Shown one piece after another: positions 54,975-64,000 of a stretch of DNA of 64,000 nt. Position numbers and translations under genes: made by a program. Location of the stretch: assembly GCA_022747635.1 (NCBI GenBank), contig JAKTNV010000014.1, forward strand, positions 6,090,001 through 6,154,000, read 5' to 3'. Within the stretch, counting starts at the first letter, position 1; every line of letters begins with the position of its first letter. The stretch comes from Hetaerina americana. Taxonomy: Eukaryota > Arthropoda > Insecta > Odonata > Calopterygidae. The notes beneath the pieces are model-generated. The model saw only the letters and a list, made by a program, of their open reading frames with translations. It was not told where the DNA came from and did no database searches.

Positions 54975-55204
54975 TCCCTGATAGCTCAAGTGGTTAGAGC
55001 ATTGACCCAACAAATCGAAAGATCTGGTGTTCAAGTCCCAGTCAAGGAAACATTTTTACACTAGTGATCTGCTTGATTCCTCCTCCTCCATCTCTCTTGT
55101 GTTCGTCTTTTATGTGTGTTTCAATCCTTTTTCCTTATATCTATTACCATGTGAATGAAAATTTGTTCACCACATGGCGGGTGTTTGTATTTGGATGTGT
55201 GTGC
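54975..55204 (+). mobile_element. tRNA-derived SINE, family A, diverged copy
   Basis: tRNA-like head 54975-55048 with A box TAGCTCAAGTGGTTAGAGC and B box TGTTCAAGTCCC; the body ends GGCGGGTGTTTGTATTTGGA TGTGT and is followed by TG/TA repeats. A short reverse fragment (AAAAGGAAAAGGGATAGGAA) of the same family lies at 54886. Confidence 0.75.
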
Positions 55205-55225
55205 ATATATGTATGTGTGTGTGTG

Positions 55226-55291
<66 letters not shown>
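55205..55291. repeat. (TG)n(TA)n microsatellite
   Basis: TG-rich start followed by about 60 bp of TA repeats, abutting the SINE 3' end. Confidence 0.93.
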
Positions 55292-55294
<3 letters not shown>

Positions 55295-55299
55295 GGGCA

Positions 55300-58200
55300 A
55301 ATAAAATTAATATTATTTTTGACTACAGAGATATTTTGACCCTTTCAAGTTAGAAATTGTTTCCCAAGGTATATTAAAACGGGTCAAGTTTGCATTTCAT
55401 GTAAACAGGTCATTTACCAGGAAATAATGAAAGCACAAACAATACCCATGAAACTATCTTTTAACAACACCTCTTGAAATGATTGATACATCACTGTTTG
55501 AATATGCTTTTTGGAAGCTAATTTTTGCCTTCTTTTAATGACTTTTTTTCAATCCCATTATTCTACTGCATTCCTCAGGTTTCAACAATGGCTAAAAAGC
55601 AAATGTTGATTGATGTAGACAAATAAGAAACAGGAATACTTATTGCCAATTTCAACATCTACAGATGTATCATTCATGCAAGTGGATTTAAAATCATGAT
55701 ACTTCAGGCACAGCATATTTAACAAAAGGACCTTAAGCTATAAAAATATTGTCACCAATTCTTGCAGGAAATTGACTATGAAAATAATTCACAACTAATT
55801 ATTTAAATAAGAAGGTACATACCTTCCTACATAATGGGATCTTTACATTAAATCTTTCGTGTTCTAAGAATTCATCATCTTATTCACAGAGTTCAGCATA
55901 TTTCCATCAGCCTAAAACACCTTAGAAAAACTTATCAAATCATGTAGGATACACATTTACAAAAATAATTTATTTTTAACCAAACAGGAATTCTCCATTG
56001 AGAACATTTCTTTTGGTACACACTGTACTCATTAATATAGTAACACAATTTATCAACTTAAGTACCAAGTTTACTAAAAATTAATGATATAATTTCTAGT
56101 CAGTGAAAATTTGTTTTATGATTCCAATATAATAAATTACTCTGAAGGGTTCATGCCCCAACCTTAAACACAAATTAGCGGCAAATGTTTTGCACTTCAA
56201 TGCTCTTTTTCACCATCACTTTCTGTTATCATACTATTGAAAATGATATGTAATTCTTCGTTTCTCTATTTTTTCATCTCATTACATTCTCTTGCCTGTG
56301 ACACATTTTAAAGCATACAACCTATCGGACACATTACAAGGAATGTTTTCCAATTCTTCAAATATTAGAACTTAAAAATGAAACAAATTGCCAGTAACAA
56401 AGTCAATAATAACTTTACAAATTAATCTTAAGGTACCTATGAACATATGAGAGAAATTGGGTATTTCAATGGCTATATAAGTGATAGAAGTTACAGAAGG
56501 GAGATTGTAAACAAAGTAACCCAAAAAAGTAGGCCTCATAAAAGCAAAGAAACTGTGTGCATATTATAATAACCAAATAGCATGTACATGAGGAAATGGT
56601 TAATAAAATTATGCGTGCATGGAGTATAATATTCTATGGCTAACAAGTTTAGACAAAAGCAGAAAGAATAATATCATAAGAGATGGAAAAAATTGGAGCA
56701 ACAAAAAGACTATGAAAGTAAAATGGTTAGCCTGAAGCAAAAGATGAATACCTTTGAAGAGTATCCAAAGGGTGAAGTACAAGTAAATCTCTATTAAGGA
56801 AAGAGGTAAACTTCCTACAATTGTACATCAGCCCAAGCATAACAGTTTTTTAACTATACAAGGTCAAGGATGAATTATGGAAATTGCACCATGAAACCTA
56901 CCACTGTATAAGTACTATGAAGGAGAGGAAAGATTGGCAGGAAGTAAAATAGCATGACGTGCTGATAAAAACCAATCAACTCACGTGAAAACTATGGCCA
57001 TGCCCAGGAAATGATTGTTATCATATATGCCATCCTCTGGAATGTTGAATACCCATTGTAGATATAAATAAGAGGGTTTCTTGGGCACAGAACCCTATTA
57101 TGCTCTTTATTTAATATGCGATTGATATTTAATATGGGATGACATTAATGTCAATCAAAAACTGTAACTTTGTGATTCCACAATACATGTATTATTTAGA
57201 TACGGCCTGGGTTTTGATATTCAATATCATAATTGGTTGTTTGAGGCATGACTTTATGGAATCGATTCATTTTATAATGAAAAACTGTAACTTTGTAATT
57301 CCACAGTATATAGTCAAGACTATGAAATTACAAATTCATAGTTTTTCATTATAAAATTCAATATCATATTCAATTCCAATGTAGAGATTTAAAATCTGGG
57401 TTGCACCTAAATAAAACACTCTGGAATCGTGACGTTAAACATGATCATTATAATGTGAATTAATTCCAAGTGACACTGAATCACTAATTTATTACATTCC
57501 TTTCAGTTTTTTTTTCATTTTGAGTAAGTGTAGTTAAGTAATTGCCATCCTGAACACCTACCCATAAATATCACTGTGCAAAACACACTAACATCACACA
57601 AAATCCAGGTATGAGGATATCAGAGAAATTAGTTATTTCATTTTATTTTTGTAATTGCATGACTGAGATACACTAGAGCCATTGCCAATCACAAACATGA
57701 GTGTGAGTGAATATCCCCGATTAGATTAATTAACTTCTTTTCAACTTAAGGCATGCTTAGTTGGCCACTGCCGTGGGAATACTTCCACCAAAACCCTATG
57801 CATGTTTGCACAGGTCTGAGTCTTATATTTTCCCCTCTTACTTCTTGGCATTCATTAAGTCTAGTCTTAAGAGATTACTCCATTAATTATTAAGCTAAGA
57901 ATTAACTAACATTCAGGACCAGCTACATTAGAGCATACACAGCTTAGTTTGTTGCCACTTAAATACCATCTATCTACAAGGCCACACCCCTATTTCAAAT
58001 GGCTGAAAACTAATTTAATTTATAGTTACTGTGAATTACTTTACATTTACTTTACATGGCATTCCTTTGAGTTGAGTTTTCATAAAAATGATACAACTAA
58101 GGGAAGAAATCCACATTATGACAATAATAATTACAGAAAAGCAACTCATACTAAGCAATCTATCTTGGTACAATATCGAACCTCAAGTTACAATTTAACA

Positions 58201-58360
58201 GAGTTGGAAAAGGGTCTACAAAAGTCAACGCAAGAATATTAGTAATATGTGTTCTGAATAAATAGTCAACGCATAAGAAAAACCATTATTACAGATTCTC
58301 ATTGTTTAGCACCAAGAAATCAAATACTAATGCAAGTTCTGGTAAAAACTAATGCATGGA
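55300..58360. other. Gene-free AT-rich stretch with one small foldback
   Basis: No conserved gene recognised. 57270-57286 (TTTTATAATGAAAAACT) and 57340-57356 are inverted copies, with more loosely matching flanks, possibly a MITE. Confidence 0.4.
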
Positions 58361-58368
58361 ATACCTAC

Positions 58369-58472
58369 CTAGCTTTACTCCATCAACAGAAAAGCATCCA
58401 CGGCCTACAAATTTGAATAATGTTGTGGGACTATCCGACACTTGTTTCACCACCCTCAAGCTGCCATTAAAC
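58369..58472 (-). CDS. Candidate orphan coding exon, function unknown
   Basis: On the minus strand a 104-nt segment follows AACAG and ends CTAG|GTAGGT, a good donor. With one leading and one trailing base it gives 34 uninterrupted codons, beginning FNGSLRVVKQVSDSPTT and ending FVGRGCFSVDGVKL. It is GC-richer than the surrounding AT-rich DNA. I do not recognise the protein. It lies 1.3 kb downstream of the RALGAPB stop on the same strand, so it could be an exon of a separate gene, an alternative RALGAPB 3' exon, or chance. The acceptor has a weak pyrimidine tract. Confidence 0.3.
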
Positions 58473-59768
58473 CTGTTCATGAAACATGATGATGGAGACG
58501 TTCCATTAAAGGAGTGAAAAAAATAAAATTACAGGAAATCCATGTCGCAAGCAGAGGAATTGTGGTTATTAAAGCAGCAAATATTTCCAGGCTTCAGAAA
58601 ATCTTCAGAAAATCCATCCTGTAAACATTTAAAATAAAAGAAAAAATATCTAAACATGGGCCATTTCCATTAAAAAAAATAATTTATTTTTACTCAAACA
58701 GAGCACAACTTTTCAATTGTGAAAATTTCCATCCAGCACACATATCACTTGTTACTGTAGTCATACAGTGTATTAACTTACAATACCAAATGGTGGGTGT
58801 TACAAAGAATTATGTGGAGAAAACAATCCGAAATACTTTTCAGTGTGTTTTTAATTAAAAAAATACGTAAAGGCCGATGCTTGTTTAAGTAATGTGGTCA
58901 TTTAATATTTTTAGACCAATCCATCAAAGCTAAATGCTACAAAAACCTCTCAGGTACACTGCTAGTTCTTTCTGTAGTAACTATAGGAAAGCTGATATTT
59001 GGTATGTTTAGAAGATGAATGCATTGACACAAACATGGTTGCACATTCAGGAAATAGAATTTTAGTACAGAGCACTTAAACCAATGCCAATTCAAAGTAA
59101 GAAATACTTTTGAGTTAAATATTTAAAAGTTAATTTTCCAAATAATATCACCAATATTTGGAAAAATATGATTAACTCCTCTTGATAAAAATTCAATGAA
59201 ATCTAATAATAAATAGTAATTAACATTCATAGATATTTTAGAAAATCATACAAAGATGAGATATTTACAAAATGAACATTCACATACATGAAAATCAACA
59301 GTACGTAAACTTACTCATACAGGATAGAATATGTATAATATATGCATTAAACAAACAATCTTAACAACTGAAACATATGAAAAGATGGCTTACAATTATA
59401 AAAATAAATGATAACTACACAGTCAAGCCTTCAAACAGTGTATAAAACAGCAAATTAATATTACTCCTGTGCTTAAATAATTTAATCAGTTAACATTAAG
59501 TAAGGAAGACAATGAGGAATGATTCATCACCGATGCATTGATGTCTAATGAGCTCATCAAAGCACATTCAACAGGATTATGTATCCATGTTGAAAACCAT
59601 CTTTTGATTTTGATGACATTTTAAGTACACCATGTACAACTTAGATCAAGCTGCAAAAATGCATGAAAACAAACTAAGGTTGAATATCACAGGCTGCTTG
59701 CAAAACTTACTCTATAAGAGCAATACTGGTATTCACACAATGTTAGAAATGAGTTATTAAGAAATTAA

Positions 59769-62126
59769 TCAGCTTGGTGGACTGCTGAACAAATATGTGT
59801 ACAATTCGGGCTCACTCATTTTAATCATGTATTTTTGGGTCATCTCCTGTATTTTCAGCCTTCTTCTTACATGAGGAGGATGATACCTAGAAGTACATTA
59901 AGAGCACCACATAATTTCAAAAGACTTAGAATTTCCTTTAAATTTAAATCATTCACATATGGACATCACAAGAAGAATTGCATTAGGCAAAGAATCTTTC
60001 ACTAGTGTGAGGGAATTGATGACAAGAGACATTGAGTAAAGACGTTCAGAAAAGGCTGGTTAAAATTTTGGTGTGAAGTGTGGCTTTTATACAACTAAAA
60101 AACATAGTTCTTGAAGCAACATGATGAGTATGGACTGAAGGCTTTTCATAAGTTGACGTTGATAGGGATGGAAAAGGTGAACTGGATACAGAGGAACACA
60201 AACAAGGAGATACTAGGCATGGTAAAAGCTGAGAAGAGGGGACTGTCGAGAAAAATTCGGAGGCAGGAGGAAGAACGGATGTAGAGCATTTTGATAGGTG
60301 ATAGAATGGTGAAGACTGTTATGTAGATTGGAGGATATTAGGCAAATGAAGAAGGGGGAGAAGGATAGGTATGTTGAAAGGAATGAAAGGAGACAGACCT
60401 ACATGTATATTTGCATATTTGAAAACAATTGATTGTAGAGAGGACTGTTAGATTTGCCTTGTTAGGCAAAGGTAAGAATTGTAGGATTTTACTGTCACTG
60501 TCCATTCGAAACCTTAAATGGTTGAATACAAATAACAAATTATACCTATAATAAAAAGTATTAAAAAAACAGAGATGATATATTTTTTATGAGCAATTCT
60601 AGATTTGAAAGTTACACACAACAACCTAAAAATTAATATGTTTTCCTTAATGGTGCTATATTCATTGTTTGCATTTAATAACTTAAGTTAGCAGTCAGGC
60701 ACACTTTGGGATTTTTTGTCACAATATTATTAATAAGGATCAAGTTATAAATCAATGAGCATGAGACTCTTTCTAATTCCAGCACAAATAATATACATAC
60801 AGCAAACTTCCGCACCCAACAGCAAATAATCCATTGGTTGCATGCAATATACTTGGTTAGAACCTATTTAAAAATGCACCCAGAAATTGAGGTTTTCCCA
60901 CTAATTTATATTCTAGTCTATCCACAGTTGCACTTCTTTAAATGAGCTTAGGAAAATAAAGCAAAGCTTGGTGTGAATGTTTCACATTCTGATCAATAAA
61001 GCTATCATTCCATTTCTCTAACTTCTCCTCATGGAAGGAGAATACGTTATACTCATTTCATATGAGATGTACTTAATATATACAATAAGTACATCTGATA
61101 TGAAATACTGACACAACATGTTGTCCTTGATGTTTTGATATATAGTATGAATTAGGGCGTATTGATCGGTAGTGGGATGTTGAAGACTGTAATAGAGGGG
61201 AGGATGTCAGGCAAATGAGGAAAGGGCAGGAACAGGATAGGCGTGTTGGATGGGATGAAGGGAGGAAGGAAGTACTCAGAGATGATGAGGGACCTGATAT
61301 AGACTAGGTTGCTGGATTGTTCTTTGTTAGGAGTCACAAAATATTTATTTGGTAGTTGTGTCCATCCAAAAACCAACCTTAATCGGTAGATTACTTAATA
61401 ATAATATTAATTGTATGGCCCAGTATATCTCTCTAACTAATAATACTCTTCAATCTTCATTTGAAATATTCAAATGAAAATGCGGAAAGTAGTGAAAATA
61501 TTCACTTAAGAAGTTAAAAGGGTATGCTTAACTTCTTAGGAAGTGTTGACGACATAACATGAAAAGTCACAAATCTGTAAGTGGCTTCCAACATAATGCT
61601 CACTCATGAAATATTACAAGCATTATGAGTAGAGCAACAAAATGAATACTCACGTATCATTCTCCAGTCGTCGCCGTCTGCACATATTTAAAGATGTCTG
61701 TCTAACAAGAGTGCCCAAAACCCTTCGACTTACAACCATGCCATCAACAAGTGGAGTTGCAATGGTCATCCTGTGTTTTTCAAAGAATACATTTAATTAA
61801 AGAAACATCATTGGCTAACATCCGTAATGGATTAATTAAAAATGATAACATAATTTTCATTGCTACATACCTTCCAGAGGGACCTTGAAGTTTGACTCTC
61901 AGAAGGCCAGTCTGTAAAGCATGAAGGAATATCACAAAAGACTCTCGTTCATTTGGTCGAGCACCACCTTCTAGGCCAGTGACCATTGAGTTCAACAAAT
62001 CACCTGTGTTAAGAAAAAATAAGATATATGAAATAATGAATACTATGAATAATTATAACAATTTGATATTTATTAAAATTTGACTGCAATCTGGAGATAG
62101 TATGGGAACATACCATACTGTATGTG

Positions 62127-62157
<31 letters not shown>

Positions 62158-62411
62158 GCTTTCGTAGACGTAACACAGAAGTGCCGAATAGTACAAAACA
62201 GAGTAACACACAATATAGAAACACAAAAAAAGAAGAACACTCACAAGTATGTATATATATGTATGTATATATATATATATATAGATGTATATATGTATGT
62301 ATATATATTATGTATATTATTATGTATATATATATTATATATGTATTTACATATTATTATATATTATGTATATATATATATATTATGTATATATATATAT
62401 ATATTATATAT

Positions 62412-62479
<68 letters not shown>

Positions 62480-62538
62480 GTTCGTCCTTTATATGTGTTC
62501 CTATCCCTTTTCCTTATATCTGTTTCTGTATATATGAG

Positions 62539-62569
<31 letters not shown>

Positions 62570-63348
62570 GCATACTAATACATATATATGTATATATTTA
62601 CATACATACATATATATACACACACATATATTTATAGATCAACCATAAACACAGTAATCAACCCGAGGGTCGGTTTGGTAGGTGATGGTAGAATTCACCC
62701 AGTATTAAGCCCGACGGCTTGTGAAATTCACACATCAGGGTAGGGGGGCCAGTTCCTTTCCCTGTGCCAGTTATGGTTTCCTAGGAAGACCTGGTACCCG
62801 AAAAATCACATAACTTGGGTGGAGCTACAGGTGCCCAGAGACTTGCCCGGGAATCGAACCCAGAACCCTCCAGTCAGTAGTCCAACACCCTACCTCCTCG
62901 ACTACCGCGACCCATCATATTTAAATATATATATATGTATATAAATAAATAAATATAATTATAATTTTTACTTCCATATAGTGACACATTTTTGACCAAA
63001 ACATTCCATACGTAATCACTTAAGTCATACCTATCGGAACATGGATCCAATCTTCAAAGCTCTCCAGCCAAATGACCAGAACCTTGGTGTCACCTCCTGA
63101 AGTGTACAGTGAGCCAGGTCCTTGCCTTCCTAACCTCTTTTGGCGAGTTGGTGGTGGAGGTGCAGGTGGCATGATTTCATTTGGATTACATGAGGCACCT
63201 GACCCTGCAGAACATGTCACTGAGCCATCCTGCTGTGCAAGTTGCTGCTGTCTTTCCAAATCAAGGGAGAATGTCCTCATTGGTTTTTCTGGAGGCACAG
63301 GAACTGGAGTAATGTAACTTTTATCTGAGAAACTACGATCAAATGATG
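59769..63348 (-). CDS. RALGAPB: Ral GTPase-activating protein subunit beta, last four coding exons (5' part outside window)
   Basis: RalGAP beta is the obligate partner of a catalytic alpha subunit; the complex switches off RalA/RalB and acts in vesicle traffic and growth signalling (family knowledge). In transcription order the exons are 63348-63031, 62003-61871, 61770-61654 and 59886-59769. Phases fit: exon 1 ends G and exon 2 starts GT (Gly); exon 2 ends AG and exon 3 starts G (Arg); exon 3 ends AC and exon 4 starts G (Thr). Each is bounded by AG and GT. The spliced product carries [18 protein letters not shown], then [52 protein letters not shown] and [15 protein letters not shown] before TGA. 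This matches the C-terminal order of vertebrate RalGAP beta (VVWVERYDD; LNTGLFRIKIQGATG; PLVDGMIVSRRALG; PPHVRRKQKI). The first visible exon needs one base from an exon beyond 64000. LINE and SINE fragments and (TA)n lie in the introns. Confidence 0.93.
59990..60480 (+). pseudogene. LINE 3' fragment in the last RALGAPB intron's downstream flank
   Basis: The plus strand resembles the 3' half of the 41.7-kb LINE (TGACAAGAGACATTGAGTAA, then GAGCATTTTGATAGGTGATA and AAGAAGGGGGAGAAGGATAG). It lies in the intron between the last two RALGAPB coding exons, antisense to that gene. Confidence 0.6.
61055..61106. repeat. Imperfect hairpin in a RALGAPB intron
   Basis: ATTTCATATGAGATGTACTTA and TAAGTACATCTGATATGAAAT face each other across 10 bp, with one mismatch. 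Confidence 0.8.
61148..61370 (+). pseudogene. LINE 3' fragment in the last RALGAPB intron
   Basis: Matches the 3' part of the 41.7-kb and 60.2-kb LINE fragments (GGGATGTTGAAGACTGTAAT, then GAACAGGATAGGCGTGTTGG). Antisense to RALGAPB. Confidence 0.6.
62130..62640. repeat. Complex (TA)n/(TATG)n satellite block with a SINE A fragment
   Basis: About 500 bp of TA-, TATG- and CATA-type repeats in a RALGAPB intron. The block 62477-62540 (GTGTTCGTCCTTTATATGTG ...) is the middle of SINE family A on the plus strand. The open frames here are low-complexity artefacts. Confidence 0.88.
62661..62913 (-). mobile_element. SINE family B copy
   Basis: Near full length on the minus strand, from head GGGTCGCGGTAGTCGAGGAGG to tail, flanked by TA-rich DNA. 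In the RALGAPB intron upstream of the penultimate-but-one exon. Confidence 0.8.
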
Positions 63349-63789
63349 CTGTGGAAAATAGATAAAAGGCTCATAATTAAAATTCATTATTTTAACTTTT
63401 TATGCAACATAATAAAGTTCAACAATGGACTGCACTTCACATGTTTTTCTATGATTCTCAAAACATAATCAGAATATTTATCATTGACCTTTTTGAATTC
63501 CAATAATGGTTAATGTAACTGGGGGCTTGGCTTGGGTAGAAAATGACTTTCTCCTAATTCTGGTAAACAACGTATTTCTAACACAAGCCATACCATAGAG
63601 AGAGCACCTGATGTGTCTTTTCTGAAAGTTTGGATCTAATTTCTCTTTGCAAAATTGACTGGCTTTATAAAACCACAAAAAATTTCTTCGGCATAGTCAA
63701 ATTGTTATATACTGAGCTACTTAAAATTAGCATTTCATTGAAATGAATAGAGCCTAAAATGTGAGGATAAAAATTCATCCTCTTTTATT

Positions 63790-63900
63790 CAAATTTCTTC
63801 TACTGTTTCAGGCTACACTTCGTTGAAGTATTTAATATCCATACCAAAAAGACTTAGTACTTTTCAAGAGGACTTTTCTATGGTAATCTGAGGAAAAGTC
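63790..63900. repeat. Block shared with the flank of the 13.7-kb PLE foldback
   Basis: CTGTTTCAGGCTACACTTCG TTGAAGTATTTAATATCCAT closely resembles 13629-13668 and continues to a diverged PLE terminus (GACTTAGTACTTTTC). It suggests the PLE end extends outside the inverted arms. Confidence 0.6.
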
Positions 63901-64000
63901 CAAATCGTTTTCGTAGGAACAAATAATTTCTATTAGCTGACAAAAGGCTACAAGAGTTGAAAATGAATTATCACTTACTGCTATCACATTCAGGAAATAT

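Noticed and set aside
62122..62637. Long Tyr/Ile-rich open frames (171 and 137 codons)
   Set aside because: They are translations of TA/TATG repeats.
63481..63678. Additional RALGAPB exon (65-codon minus-strand frame)
   Set aside because: The frame does not resemble RalGAP beta and has no suitable splice borders; it is treated as intron.

Overview
This is nuclear DNA from an animal, most likely an arthropod. The evidence is multi-exon genes with GT-AG (and one GC-AG) introns, tRNA-derived SINEs, mariner, Tigger and Penelope-like elements, non-LTR retrotransposons and long (TA)n tracts. Nothing is bacterial or viral. I cannot name the species.

Three conserved genes are supported. (1) TRIM9 (E3 ubiquitin ligase, asap in flies), minus strand: only the first coding exon (36129-37076: RING and both B-boxes) is visible. 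No later TRIM9 exon was recognised, so 1-36128 is probably its first intron or flank. The exon as given needs three single-base frame shifts. (2) L2HGDH (mitochondrial L-2-hydroxyglutarate dehydrogenase), plus strand: complete, eight coding exons from 37796 to 45014, 456 residues, all phases agreeing; its last intron is GC-AG and carries a LINE and a mariner. (3) RALGAPB (beta subunit of the Ral GTPase-activating complex), minus strand: the last four coding exons (59769-63348), with the 5' part beyond the right edge. TRIM9 and L2HGDH are head to head over about 720 bp; L2HGDH and RALGAPB are tail to tail across about 14.8 kb filled largely with transposon relics.

Layout: 1-36 kb is gene-poor, with mariner 1 (725-1780), a LINE reverse-transcriptase fragment (3.37-4.28 kb), Penelope-like (PLE) foldbacks at 6.93-7.59, 13.67-14.86 and 18.27-18.43 kb, a large SINE-bearing inverted repeat (19.58-20.84 kb), SINE family B copies, purine-rich tracts and microsatellites. 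36-45 kb holds TRIM9 exon 1 and L2HGDH. 45-59.7 kb holds a 116-bp direct repeat, two possible orphan exons, a Tigger relic (49541-51240), a LINE fragment, a long PLE relic (52.6-54.24 kb) and another foldback (54.63-54.87 kb). 59.7-64 kb is the RALGAPB 3' half with LINE and SINE pieces in its introns.

The most interesting non-genic theme is the repeated PLE foldback: 3' ends of Penelope-like elements in inverted pairs, three of them carrying a hammerhead-ribozyme-like core (CUGANGA, stem II, GAAAC). A second theme is a tRNA-SINE family whose 3' end repeatedly abuts or lies beside (TA)n tracts.
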